64,000 nt of DNA from Planctomycetota bacterium. GTDB taxonomy: Bacteria > Planctomycetota > UBA1135 > UBA2386. The notes below the pieces were generated by a model that was not told the origin of the DNA, did no database searches, and saw only the letters and a program-made list of their open reading frames with translations. Made by a program: the position numbers and the translations under genes. Below are positions 1-10,100 of the stretch, piece after piece. The first letter of the stretch is position 1. The number at the start of each line of letters is the position of its first letter. The stretch covers positions 1-64,000 of the forward strand of contig JACKIB010000006.1 in the NCBI GenBank assembly GCA_020638695.1, read 5' to 3'.

Positions 1-14
1 AGACTCCTGAGAGC

Positions 15-1211
15 ATGTCGGATGTCGCGGATGTCCTGGTCGTGGGTGCGGGGCCTGCCGGTGCCACGCTCGGTTACTTGCTCGCTTCCGCCGGCCTCGA
101 CACGGTGGTGGTCGATCGAGCCGATGGACCGACCGTCAAGGTCGGTGAATCGCTGCTGCCCGAGGGTGTGCGGCTGTGCAAGAAGATGGGGCTCGCCAGC
201 GAACTGGCGTCCGGCCGCTTCATGCCCAAGCACGGCGCCCAGTTCGTGCTCAGTTCCGATGGAGTGCGGGACCGTTTCGTGTTCGCCGAGGCGCTACGCG
301 CCTCCGGTGCGGAGATCGCTTACCAGGTCAAGCGACTCGACTTCGACGACATGCTGGTGCGGCACGCGGAGAGCGCTGGGGCGCGGGTGCGTTGGGGGTT
401 CGCGGTGCGCGAGGTCGATCTCGGCAGTGAGTCGGAGGTGGGGGTGCGCACGGCCGAGGGCGAACACCTGCGCGCCCGCTACCTGGTCGACGCGAGCGGC
501 CAGGCGCACGTTCTCGCGCGGCAGCTCGGCCTGCGGCAGCCGATGTCCGAGCTGCGCAAGGTGGCGATGTGGTCGCACTTCGATGGCATACCGCGCGATG
601 CGGGCGACGCGGCGGGTGACATCACGGTGCTGTGGAGCGAATCCGGGTGGTTCTGGTTGATCCCGTTCCCCGACGGCTCGACCAGCGTCGGAGTGGTCGG
701 GGACCCGACCGTGTTGGATGCCGCCGGTGGCTCGGATCAAGAGCGGTTCGACACACTGAGCGCCGCGACTCCGGTGCACCGGGAGTTCCTCGCCGGACGC
801 CGGCAGCTGGCGCCGATTCGCCGGCACGCCGACTACTCGTACCGCTGTGGGACCACCACGGGCGAGCGCTTCCTGCTGATCGGTGACGCCTCGGGCTTCA
901 TCGACCCGATCTTCTCGACGGGCGTGTTCCTGGCGCAGAGCGGCGCGTTCCGCGCTGCCGAGATGCTCGTTCCCCCGCTGTCCTGCGGACAGCTACCGGA
1001 CGGGGAGGCACGCCGCGCGTTCGAAAACCACCTCAACCTGGGAGTGCGTCGCTATCTCGGTCTGGTGCACCGCTTCTACGACGGCGAGTTCATGAACGGG
1101 GTGATCCGTTCGCGCCGCCGCGGGCAGGTCCGGCGGGCTCTCACCTCGGTGCTCTCGGGCGACGTGTACGACGAGGCCAACCCGCTGCTGCGGATGGGCG
1201 TGTTCGCCTGA
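15..1211 (+). CDS. FAD-dependent halogenase-like oxidoreductase
   Basis: Flavoenzyme of about 398 residues in the halogenase/geranylgeranyl-reductase superfamily. The N-terminus carries the Rossmann dinucleotide motif GAGPAG (residues 11-16), followed by a GESLLP motif (about 44) typical of phenolic and CmlS-like halogenases. A WFWLIP stretch near 212 matches the WxWxIP halogenase signature, and GDASGFIDP near 290 is the second FAD-binding block. Such enzymes oxidise or halogenate aromatic, often carrier-bound, substrates, but the substrate cannot be read from sequence. It sits at the window edge with its upstream context missing and is convergent with the next gene. Flexirubin and related polyene clusters often include such an enzyme, so a link to the ketosynthase operon about 10 kb away is possible but unproven. 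Confidence 0.8.
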   Translation: MSDVADVLVVGAGPAGATLGYLLASAGLDTVVVDRADGPTVKVGESLLPEGVRLCKKMGLASELASGRFMPKHGAQFVLSSDGVRDRFVFAEALRASGAEIAYQVKRLDFDDMLVRHAESAGARVRWGFAVREVDLGSESEVGVRTAEGEHLRARYLVDASGQAHVLARQLGLRQPMSELRKVAMWSHFDGIPRDAGDAAGDITVLWSESGWFWLIPFPDGSTSVGVVGDPTVLDAAGGSDQERFDTLSAATPVHREFLAGRRQLAPIRRHADYSYRCGTTTGERFLLIGDASGFIDPIFSTGVFLAQSGAFRAAEMLVPPLSCGQLPDGEARRAFENHLNLGVRRYLGLVHRFYDGEFMNGVIRSRRRGQVRRALTSVLSGDVYDEANPLLRMGVFA

Positions 1212-1217
1212 TCCGCA

Positions 1218-1610
1218 TCACGCGGCGTCGGCCGGGTTCCTGCTCTGCACGGTGGCCAGGTCGGCGGCGAGCCGGCGCACTTCGCGTTCGAGTCGCTCGA
1301 CCTTCGATTCGGCCTGTTGGGCCTGGAAGTAGACGCAGAGGTGTCGGTTGAGAACGCCGACGTAGGCGCCAGCGACCAGCGCGACCACGCCCAGTCGCTG
1401 CCAGTCCGGGAGGCTGCGCGTGAAGGGTTCTTGCGGCAGCTTCTCTGCGGCCCACGCTGGAACCTCCCAGCCCTGGTGCGCCCACAGGCACAACCCGACC
1501 GGCACCGCCAGCGCGAGCACCACTGCGAGTAGTCCGGCGAGGTACGGGAACACCGCGTACACCACCGCGAAGGCGAGCAAGAAGGCGACGACCCCGACCA
1601 GGTAGATCAT
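1218..1610 (-). CDS. Small membrane protein with C-terminal coiled coil
   Basis: Unrecognised protein of 130 residues. The first 45 residues are almost entirely hydrophobic and can form two membrane helices. A third hydrophobic stretch follows at about 75-90 (LGVVALVAGAYVGVL). The C-terminal 35 residues are charged heptad-like sequence (ESKVERLEREVRRLAADL), probably a short cytoplasmic coiled coil. It ends only 6 bases from the convergent flavoenzyme gene and lies 47 bases upstream of the stop of the next minus-strand gene. No catalytic motif is visible. It is probably a structural or accessory inner-membrane protein. Confidence 0.6.
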   Translation of the reverse strand: MIYLVGVVAFLLAFAVVYAVFPYLAGLLAVVLALAVPVGLCLWAHQGWEVPAWAAEKLPQEPFTRSLPDWQRLGVVALVAGAYVGVLNRHLCVYFQAQQAESKVERLEREVRRLAADLATVQSRNPADAA

Positions 1611-1657
1611 GGTCAGATCCTACGAGGTCACGCCGAAGTACTCGCGTTCGGTGCGCG

Positions 1658-2164
1658 TCAGAGGCCGATCACGACCTTGATCCCATTGGACACGCGAATC
1701 ATCTGGTCGACGCACGGCGTCGAGCGGCAGTTGCGGTACACCGACGCGAACTGCTGGTAGACGGTGACACCGATCAGCGAGGTGTCGTTCGGAATCGGCA
1801 TCGAAACCGTGTCTTGGTAGGCCGACCCCGAAGTCGGCATGAACTGGATGAGCAGCGGGAACGTGAGCAGGTCGCAGTTCGGCGGCTGCAGCGACGACAG
1901 CGGTGGAACCGGGATCTGGGTGGCGGCGACCCCGGTCAACAGGGCGGGCTGGTCCTGGCTGACCGGCGTGATCGAATTCGGGCCGATGAAGCGGACGGTG
2001 AACACCGTGTTCAACTTCGGCAGCGTCAGGTTGGTGATCAGCGGTGGCGCGTTGCTCGGCAGGTTGCAACCCTTGCCGTACGAGGTGACCGAAGCCTGCG
2101 CCGTGGACGCGGCTGTCGTGGTGACGAGGATCAATAGGAAGCGCGACAAGGGCGAGAGGTGCAT
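1658..2164 (-). CDS. Secreted protein of the GxGC paralogue family (short form)
   Basis: Protein of 168 residues with a Sec signal peptide (hydrophobic residues about 8-22, cleavage near TAQA). The mature part contains YGKGC, a LPKLNTVFTV stretch, a cysteine near 97 and a PIPNDTSLIG block near 124. The same order of motifs occurs at the C-termini of the secreted proteins at 24158, 40324, 41747 and 50297. This copy consists essentially of that module alone. I chose the ATG at 2164 because the upstream extension of the frame overlaps the well-supported gene at 2293-5673 and the signal peptide starts here. Function is unknown; it is probably periplasmic or surface-exposed. Its paired cysteines suggest a disulfide-stabilised beta-sandwich. 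Confidence 0.7.
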   Translation of the reverse strand: MHLSPLSRFLLILVTTTAASTAQASVTSYGKGCNLPSNAPPLITNLTLPKLNTVFTVRFIGPNSITPVSQDQPALLTGVAATQIPVPPLSSLQPPNCDLLTFPLLIQFMPTSGSAYQDTVSMPIPNDTSLIGVTVYQQFASVYRNCRSTPCVDQMIRVSNGIKVVIGL

Positions 2165-2292
2165 CTCCAGATTGAAGCATCGGCCGCGCGCACCGGCAAC
2201 GGGTGGTGACGGCGCGACGTATCGAATACCCGAACTGCGGGCGTACCCGCGGAACTCGCTTCTTCGCGTTTCGGTCAGGCCCGGGTCGCCGC

Positions 2293-5200
2293 CTACTTCT
2301 CGACGGTCAGCGGGATCGCGGCGCTGTACTCCACCGCACCGGCGCCACCGCGCACCCCTTCGGCGCGAACCACCACTGCGCGTTGGCCGAGTTCCGCATC
2401 GCGCTTGGCGCGGATGGTCAGCACCACGATGTCCTGGTCCGGTTCCAGTGTTGCCGGGGCCACCTCGAGGCTCGTCGCCAGCGGACGCGGTGCACCGTCC
2501 TTCGTTCGGCCCGAACTGTAGCCCTCGAGGGTGATCCGCAGTGGACCGGTGAACCCGGCGCGACGCTCGATCCGCACCGCCAGGTTGGTGTGCGCCCCGC
2601 GCCGCAGTCGCGGGGGGTACGGCGCCTGCTGGGCGCGCAGCAGAGCTGCTTCTCGCCGCGCGGCGTGCAGCTCCGGTGTGTGCTGCAGGTGGAACTCCGA
2701 CAGCAGGGCGCGCTGAGCCTTGGATCGCGCCTCGTCGGGGGTGGTCAATGCCTGTGCGACGTCGACGGGCAAACCCTGCCCTTGCAGGTTGGGATGCGGG
2801 TCGCCCGTGACCGACAGCCGGAACCGCCCCAGCAGGTGGTCCGGGTGTCGCGACTGGTGTTCCAGGTAGAAGCGCAGCACGGTGCCGCGCGCGTTCTCGA
2901 TCGGCTTGTGCAGCTGCCAGAGTGCGTACGCGGGTCGCCCGGTGTTGCCGAGCACGCCCCAGCCGCTGCCGTGGCTGCCGTCGAGAGTACCGCGGATCGG
3001 GTGTCCGGTCTGCTCGAACGATGCCTGGGGCGCGCGCAGTCGCACCGATGCAGCAGCCGACGGGTTGCCCTGCGGCCACGCGGACAGGCTGATGTCGGTG
3101 AGCACGAAGTTGCCGTTGGGTGCCAGCCCGGGGCCACCACCCGGTAGGTCGGTTCCCGGCAGTGCTTCCAGTCGGAGCGCGGTGATCCGCGCCAGCGTGG
3201 AGGTGGCGACCGCCACGTAGTTGTCCTTCGGCGAGACCGGCTCGCGTACGCGCACCACGTGGTGGTCCTCGCGTTCGAACCGCACGCCCTGCTCGGAGCG
3301 CAGTTCACCCAGCTCGAGCTCTTGCCAGCGCACCAGCCCGGCGCGGGTCGCCGCTTCCCAACGGTGCTGTGCGGCAGCGAGTTCGGGCGTCACGGTGTGC
3401 AGCGTCTTCTCCAGGGCGTCGATCCGCGGCTGGTGGCCGAAGCCGGCGTCGATTTGCGCGAGCCGCGCGCGGGCCGTGGCGAGCGGTGGGGCGATGCCGC
3501 GGTACCACCTAGCGACGCGTGCCACCTGCTCCGCGGTGCGGGATTCTCGGGCGAGGATGGACCCGATGTCGGGTGGAACGGTGGGAGCGTCGTCCGGCAG
3601 CGATCGACTGGCGACCGAGATGCGGAAGCGCCCCAGCAGGTGTCGGCCACCGAACTGTTGGTCGAGCGTCAACGTCACTTCGGTCCCGCGCGGCAACGGT
3701 GGATCGAGCGTGCACACCAACCAGTTCCGCTGACCCGCGCGCGGGTGGTTGGCCCAACCGGTGCCGGTGTTGCCGTCGAACGCGCGCGCGACGTCGTAGC
3801 CATCTTGCGAGAACGCGGCCCGCGGCTGCTGTGGTCGTACGGTGCGCTGCTGCCCGTCGAGTCTGGCGGTGACCAGCAGCCGATTCAGGACGAAGTTGCC
3901 GCTCGAAGTGCTGTATCCGGGCCCCTGCAGCGGCAGGTCGCGGTGGGGCAGGGCTTCGAGTCGAAGCACCGAGCAGTGCGAAGGCGCGGTGAACGAGATC
4001 CGGTAGGTGTCGCGTTCCGCAACCTTGCCGGTGAGCGTCACCGTGCCGTCGTCGAGCCGGTTCAACACGGCGCCACTCGCGGTGGATCGAGTGGCCGGAT
4101 CCACCGTGTGCCAATGTGCTCCGCCCGCGTGTGCGCGTTCGAACTCGCGCCGGGCGGCGTCGAGTTGCGGTGTGTCGGTGTCCAGTGTTCGGACCAAGGC
4201 GTCGCGCTCGGCGCGCCACTGGGCGCGTGCGGCTTCCGGTGGTGGACCGAGCGGCGCCACGCGGAATGGCGCAGCGCTGCCCACCGAGACCCACGCCGAA
4301 CGGTGCGTGCCCACGCCGTCCTCCGGCGCGGCCCTGCGTTCGAGCTGTCGCGTGCCGACGCGCGCTCGCCCGAGCAACACGATCGGCGCGGAGTCGAGTC
4401 GAGCGTCGGGATCCGCATCGATGGTGAACACACTGGTCCATCCGTTGCGCGCGTCGAGGCGAACCGGTGCCGCGTGCACGCCTTCCGGGAGACCTTCCAG
4501 CACCGCCTCGATCGCGCGGTCGAAGCCGTGTAGTCGCTGCGCCTCGCACCACACCTTGGCGTGGCTGCCGCGTCGCACGCGCACCGTGTCGGGGCGGAAC
4601 CGCAGGCGGAAGTCCGCTGCGGGGCGGGTCGGTGGGCCGATGGTCAGCTCGTAGCCGTGCCGCGGGCTGCCTTGGCCCAACAAGCTGCGCACGACCGCGG
4701 TGTAGTCGCCCGGCGCGAGATCCACCGTCATCTGGGCCGCGTTGCCAGGACCGCTGTCGTCGTCGCTGCGCAGCACGGCGCCGCGTGGGTCGCGGAGCAA
4801 CAACAGCGGGTCGAGCGGCGAGCCGCGGCTGCCGTGCACTTCGAGCCGCACGGCGCTCTTCTGCTTCAGAGTGAAACGGAACTGATCGACGTCCTGCGCG
4901 TGGTCGATCCGACCGCGCAGGTGCGAGGGGAATGGAATCGCCTGGGCGTGCGCCTGATCGTCGTTCGGCTCCGCTTCATCGATCGGACCCGGTGCCGCGG
5001 GTTCGGCGGCGGAGCCGAAGCGAACCTCCAGGCAATACGGGAACTCCGCTCCGCCACGGAAGCGCAGGTCGCGCACCTCGAGGTCGAAAGCGCCGTCGTG
5101 TGGTGCGGTGAAGTCGAGGGTGCAGCCGCGGTCTTCGAGTCGGCTCCACGCTACCTGGCGGCCGTCGGCGTCGTACACGCCCAACCGCGGGCGCAACTTC

Positions 5201-5673
5201 GACCCCGGACCGCCCTGGACGCCGCAGTGCAGCTCAGTGCCGCGGTGCAGCGCCACGCGAACGCGGTCGCGCTGTCCCGGCGCGTCGATCGCGCCGCTGA
5301 GCAGTGCGGGGACCTCGAGCATGTTCGGCGTCGTGCCGCGTGGTGGTCGCTCGACCACGACCGGCAGGTCGGTGATCCGCAGTGGCACCGCATTCGAGAC
5401 GCCGTCCATCGCGATCAGCCGCAGCTCGGCGGAGGGCGGGGTGGAGTCGAGTGGGACCAGCACGTCGATGCGCACCCGTCGGGCGGTGCGCTCGACCACG
5501 GCGAGTTCCGCGCCGCGAACGCCGTCCAACGTCGCGCGCAACGTGCGCGCCAGGTGCTCACCGCCGATCTCGATCCGGGTGCGGGTGCCTCGTTGCAACA
5601 CGGGTGGCTGCGGGGACCGGATCGCCGGAGGGGGGTCGAACGCGACCAACAGCGCGAGCAGGGCGGAGATCAT
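2293..5673 (-). CDS. PPC-domain / discoidin-like planctomycete secreted protein
   Basis: Protein of 1126 residues with a short signal sequence. Residues about 140-220 and 235-345 form two PPC-like beta-sandwiches; the second opens with EAEPNDD, the usual PPC signature, and includes DVDQFRF. Two later blocks (about 600-780 and 870-1000) share a pattern: NFVLxx, an FxQxGY-type motif, an AFDGNTGTGWA-type motif, then GRFRLSV. This repeated module accompanies many planctomycete cytochrome proteins. It is the last gene of a three-gene operon, 13 bases after the DUF1501 gene, as commonly seen in Planctomycetes. It is likely periplasmic or surface-bound and works with the two upstream products. The substrate is unknown. 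Long plus-strand ORFs across it are compositional shadows. Confidence 0.85.
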   Translation of the reverse strand: MISALLALLVAFDPPPAIRSPQPPVLQRGTRTRIEIGGEHLARTLRATLDGVRGAELAVVERTARRVRIDVLVPLDSTPPSAELRLIAMDGVSNAVPLRITDLPVVVERPPRGTTPNMLEVPALLSGAIDAPGQRDRVRVALHRGTELHCGVQGGPGSKLRPRLGVYDADGRQVAWSRLEDRGCTLDFTAPHDGAFDLEVRDLRFRGGAEFPYCLEVRFGSAAEPAAPGPIDEAEPNDDQAHAQAIPFPSHLRGRIDHAQDVDQFRFTLKQKSAVRLEVHGSRGSPLDPLLLLRDPRGAVLRSDDDSGPGNAAQMTVDLAPGDYTAVVRSLLGQGSPRHGYELTIGPPTRPAADFRLRFRPDTVRVRRGSHAKVWCEAQRLHGFDRAIEAVLEGLPEGVHAAPVRLDARNGWTSVFTIDADPDARLDSAPIVLLGRARVGTRQLERRAAPEDGVGTHRSAWVSVGSAAPFRVAPLGPPPEAARAQWRAERDALVRTLDTDTPQLDAARREFERAHAGGAHWHTVDPATRSTASGAVLNRLDDGTVTLTGKVAERDTYRISFTAPSHCSVLRLEALPHRDLPLQGPGYSTSSGNFVLNRLLVTARLDGQQRTVRPQQPRAAFSQDGYDVARAFDGNTGTGWANHPRAGQRNWLVCTLDPPLPRGTEVTLTLDQQFGGRHLLGRFRISVASRSLPDDAPTVPPDIGSILARESRTAEQVARVARWYRGIAPPLATARARLAQIDAGFGHQPRIDALEKTLHTVTPELAAAQHRWEAATRAGLVRWQELELGELRSEQGVRFEREDHHVVRVREPVSPKDNYVAVATSTLARITALRLEALPGTDLPGGGPGLAPNGNFVLTDISLSAWPQGNPSAAASVRLRAPQASFEQTGHPIRGTLDGSHGSGWGVLGNTGRPAYALWQLHKPIENARGTVLRFYLEHQSRHPDHLLGRFRLSVTGDPHPNLQGQGLPVDVAQALTTPDEARSKAQRALLSEFHLQHTPELHAARREAALLRAQQAPYPPRLRRGAHTNLAVRIERRAGFTGPLRITLEGYSSGRTKDGAPRPLATSLEVAPATLEPDQDIVVLTIRAKRDAELGQRAVVVRAEGVRGGAGAVEYSAAIPLTVEK

Positions 5674-5686
5674 CAGGGAGCGCGGC

Positions 5687-7120
5687 TCAGAACAGGCCCA
5701 GCACCGGGTCGGACTTGATCAAGTCGCGCGGCTGGTTGAGGTGGTTGTAGACGACCGTCTTGGGGTCGATACCCATCGCCCAGTAGACCGTGGCGAGCAG
5801 TTCGTTGGGATGCACCGGCGACTCCTTCGGCGAGGAGCCGGTGGCGTCGGAAGCGCCGTAGACCGTTCCGCGCCGCACGCCGCCGCCGGCGATCAGCGCG
5901 GTGTAGCAGTACGGCCAGTGGTCGCGCCCGGTAGCGCTGTTGCTGTTGCCGGAAGTGCTGACGCCCATCTTCGGGCTGCGGCCGAACTCGCCGATCGCCA
6001 GCACCAGTGTGTCGTCGAGCATGCCGCGGCGGTCGAGGTCGAGCAGCAGCGCGGAGAGACCGCTGTCGAGCTTGGGACAGTGCAGATTGCGCAACGGGGC
6101 GAAGTTCTCCGCGTGGGTGTCGAACGCGTCGACGCGCGGGTTGCCGTTGGCGACCGCCGGCCAGTTGACCTGCACGAATCGAGTGCCCGCTTCGACCAAG
6201 CGGCGGGCCAGCAGGCAGCTCTGACCGAAGGTGTGGCGGCCGTACAGGTCGCGCACTTCCCGCGGTTCCTGCGCCAAGTCGAAGGCCTGCCGCGCACGGC
6301 CCGAGACGACCAGGTCGAGCGCACGCGCCTGGTAGCGCGACAGCGCGGTGCGCTGGGTCGCCTTGTCGATCTCCGGCATCGCGGCGTTGAGCTGATCGAG
6401 CAGCCGCGCGCGGCGCTGCATCCGCGGTCGATCGACGCCTTCGCGCAGCGACAGATCGCCGAGGTCGAGGTCGCGGTTGGGATCCTGGAACAAGAAATAG
6501 GGGTCGTAGGCCGGACCGTAGAAGCCGGCGGTGCCGCCCTTGCCGATGATGTTCGACTCCTGCAGCGGCCGCGGCAGCATGACGAATGGCAGCATCGCAC
6601 CGCTGCTCGGCTGCAACTTGGTGATCTGCGACCCGGCGGTCGGGAAGTCGTTCGCGGCCGGCGGCTCCAGCTGTCCCGACGGGCTGACCTTGTCCGGGGT
6701 GTAACCGGTCAGCATCTGGTAGATCGCCGCGGTGTGGTTGAACAGCCCCACCGGGGTGTAGCTCACCGAGCGGATCAACGTCGCGCGGTCGAGTACGCGG
6801 GCGAGCTTGGGCATCGTCTCGGCGACGAACACCCCGGGCACCGCGGTGCGGATCGGCTTGAACTCGCCGCGGATGTTGCTCGGCGCGTCGGGCTTGGGAT
6901 CCCAGATGTCGAGGTGGCTCGGGCCGCCCTGCAGGAACACCAGGATGACGTTTCGCGCCTTGCCGAAGCCGTTGCCGCGCGGTGCCGCGGGGGCCAACGC
7001 CTCGAGCGCGAGGATGTCGCCGAGCCCGAGTCCGAGCATGCCGGCGCCGCCGACACGCAGCAGTTCACGGCGGGAGAAGCCGTCACAGGTGGCACCGGGG
7101 AGGCCGGGGATCGAGAGCAT
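5687..7120 (-). CDS. DUF1501 Tat-exported protein (sulfatase-fold family)
   Basis: Protein of 477 residues. A twin-arginine signal is clear near the N-terminus (FSRRELLRVGGAGMLGLG), so the protein is exported folded. The body carries DUF1501 landmarks: VILVFLQGGPSHLDIWDPKP, TMPKLA, a GRDHW motif and an LLATVYWAMGIDP stretch close to the C-terminus. Members of this family resemble the alkaline-phosphatase/sulfatase fold and are nearly always encoded beside DUF1549/DUF1553 cytochrome proteins in Planctomycetes. Their reaction is not established. The start at 7120 lies 5 bases after the stop of the cytochrome gene, indicating one transcript. The in-frame upstream extension is arginine-rich shadow sequence. 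Confidence 0.9.
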   Translation of the reverse strand: MLSIPGLPGATCDGFSRRELLRVGGAGMLGLGLGDILALEALAPAAPRGNGFGKARNVILVFLQGGPSHLDIWDPKPDAPSNIRGEFKPIRTAVPGVFVAETMPKLARVLDRATLIRSVSYTPVGLFNHTAAIYQMLTGYTPDKVSPSGQLEPPAANDFPTAGSQITKLQPSSGAMLPFVMLPRPLQESNIIGKGGTAGFYGPAYDPYFLFQDPNRDLDLGDLSLREGVDRPRMQRRARLLDQLNAAMPEIDKATQRTALSRYQARALDLVVSGRARQAFDLAQEPREVRDLYGRHTFGQSCLLARRLVEAGTRFVQVNWPAVANGNPRVDAFDTHAENFAPLRNLHCPKLDSGLSALLLDLDRRGMLDDTLVLAIGEFGRSPKMGVSTSGNSNSATGRDHWPYCYTALIAGGGVRRGTVYGASDATGSSPKESPVHPNELLATVYWAMGIDPKTVVYNHLNQPRDLIKSDPVLGLF

Positions 7121-7125
7121 CGGAA

Positions 7126-10100
7126 TCAGCGGTTGAACAGGAAAGCGGGGCTGTTGGTCAGCGCCCACAGCAGATCCTGCGCGCCGCGCACTCGCTGTGG
7201 GCCGGTACCGAGGCTGGCGAACGTCTTCACCTCGGCGGTGGTCGGTGCCCGGCACAGCGCCGCCCAGAACAGATCGGTGACGATCTCGGCATCGGCCGCG
7301 CCGCTGCCGACCAGCCGTGCGACGCGGCCATTCGGGTCGGTGATTGCGCCGTGCAGTGTGCGTCCGCCGACCAGGTTCAGTGCGTGTGCCAAGCTGAGGT
7401 TGCTGCTGCGCGCGCACTCGCACGCCGACTCGCGCTTGGGTCGACCGAACAACGCCAGGAAGTCGTTGCCCCGCACCTCCCCGTCGGGCGCGTCGACCGC
7501 GCGCGAGCCGGCCGGCAGGTTGCCGATTCGTGGGGTGACCCCGGTGGCGATTGCGACCGCGTCGAGCAGCTGCTCGGCCGACAGGCGGCGCGGGTAGCTG
7601 CGCGCGAAATTCACCCGATCATCCGCGTTCCAACGGTTGCTGCGGAACGACCGCTGCCAGGTATGCGAGCGGCAGATCGTGCGGATCAGGTCGAACACGT
7701 CGAACCCGCTGTCCACGAAGTGCTTCTCCAGCGCATCGAGCAGCGCCGCGTTGCTCGGCGGGTTGCCAGCGCGGATGTCATCGACCGGCTCGATGATGCC
7801 GATGCCGAACAGGTAGCTCCACACTCGGTTGACGTAGCTGCGGGCGAACAGGCGGTTGTCCTTGCTGGTCAGCCAGTCGGCGAGCGCGGCCCGTCGCTGT
7901 TCGGGAGTGCTGCTGTGGCGGGCCCCGAACGGAACCTGCGGGGCGACCGGGCCGTGGTGCCGCGGGTGGGTGACTTCGCCCGCGAGCAGTTGGTCGAACA
8001 CCACCATCTCACCCGGCGAGCCGGACGCCTTCAGCCGCACCCGCGCGAAGTGCGCCGCGAGCTCGTAGTACTGGCCCTGGGTCCAGCGCTCGAAGGGGTG
8101 GTTGTGGCACTTGCAGCAGCCGAATCGCACGCCGAGGAACGTCTGGGTGACGTCTTCCGCCATCTTGCCGGTGTCCGGCTCGCGCCCGCGGTCGGACAGC
8201 GCGCGCATGTAGTTGGCCGCCGGCTTGCTGAGGGTCGCACCGGTCGCGGTCAGCAGCTCGCGCACGAACCGGTCGTACGGCTTGTTCCGTGCGATCGACT
8301 CGGCGAGCCAATCGCGGAACACCCATACGCCTTCAGCGCCCAGCGTGGTGCTGTTGCATTGCAGCAGGTCGGCCCACTTGTTGGACCAGTGGGCAACGAA
8401 CTCCGGGCTCCCGATCAGTTGGTCGATCCGTTGCTCCCGCTTGACGCGCGTCGGACCCGCGGCCGCGACGAATGCGCGAGCCTGCTCGGGAGTCGGCGGC
8501 TTGCCGGTCAGGTCGAGGTGCACGCGCCGAACGAATTCGGCATCGCTACACAGCGGAGCCGGCAGCGTCTTGACGGTCTGCAGTTTGGCGTCGACCAGCC
8601 GGTCGATGAAGTTGTGCTGCGGTCGACCCTGCCAGGCGAACCCGCTCCGGTCGCCCATGATGGTGATCGGTGCGGTGGCGTAGCGCCCCTCGTAGCGTAC
8701 CAGCACGGCCGCTTCACCCCGACGCAGCGCGGTGATCGTGGTGCCGTTCATCGCGGCGACCTCGGTGTCGCTGACCGACATGTGCGCATCGCGGGTCACG
8801 TCGGCGGTCGACCCGTCGGCGTAGCGCGCGATCACCAGCACCTGCTGGTGGTCCTGCGGCATGCTCAGGTCCAAGGTCCGAGGCAGCACCTCGAGCCCGA
8901 CCACGCGGGATGCGTCGTCGTCGCGGAACCGAGTTCCCTGGCGGATCCAGTCGGCGATCAGCCGGTAGGCCCGCGAATCCAACTCGAGCACCTTGCCGCC
9001 CTCGTGTGGCACGCCGGTGGTCGGCTTCAGCAGCATCAGGCTCTGCTCCGGCGATACTCGATCGAAGCGTCGGCCGGACAGGTCGTGCACCAGGGCGCGG
9101 TAGTCGCCCGCCGGGTCGAACCCGCGGAGCGATAGTGCGAAGCCGTTCTTGCCGTCGCGCGCGCCGTGGCAGGTTCCGGCGTTGCACCCGGCGCGGCCGA
9201 GGACCGGCATCACGTCGCGGCAGAAATGCACCGGGTGCGTTGCCACGCCATTCACCTGCACGGGAACGGTCAGGCTCAGCCCGGCGGCCTGCACCCGGAC
9301 GGTGGTCGCCCCGGTGGCGTGCGGCGTCAAGTAGCCGTCGGCACCGACCGTGAGGTGAGTGGGGTCGGCGGTGAACCGAGCCCGCCCGGTCAAGTCGACC
9401 AATTTCCCGTCCCGGGTGCGGCCTTGCACCAAGATGCGCCGCTGGTCGCGCGCGTGGTCGAGACTGAGCCGGTCGGGGATCGCCTGCAGGGACGTGATCA
9501 ACTCCGCGGCCACCGGTCGGCTGCCACCCTGCACCGGCACCGGTACCACGGTGTGGCGCAGCTTGCCGTCGCGCGCGTCGTACACGCGGATCAGTCCCTC
9601 GAACCCGGCGGTCGCCAGCAGCGGCTCGCGCGGGTGGAACGCCAGCGCGAACACCGGGGCTCGGTAGCCACGCAGCGTCAACAGCAGCTTGCCGGACTTG
9701 CTGTCGTGGATGTGCACCTGGTCGTCTTCGCCACCGGTGGCGATGCGGCCACCGGTCGCGTCGAATGCCACCGCGTGCACCGCACCACCGTGGCGCGTCA
9801 GCACGTGCACCAGGTTGGTGTCGAGCCGCGCCGCGGTGCGCTTCTGGTTGTCGGAGATGCGGTAGACGTAGCAGGCGCCCAGCGCGCCGCCGTAGGCGAC
9901 GATGTCGCTCTGCGGGTGGCGGGCCAGCGCGAGGATCGGCTCGTACGGGTTGTTGATGTCGTCGACGAACCGCTGCTCGGCGAGGTCGATGATCTTCATC
10001 GCCCTATCGCGGCCCGCCGAGACCAGTCGCTTGCCGTCGCGGGTGAAGCAGGTGCCGAGCACCCACTCGGCGTGGTTGCGGAACAGCAGCAACTCGGCGC

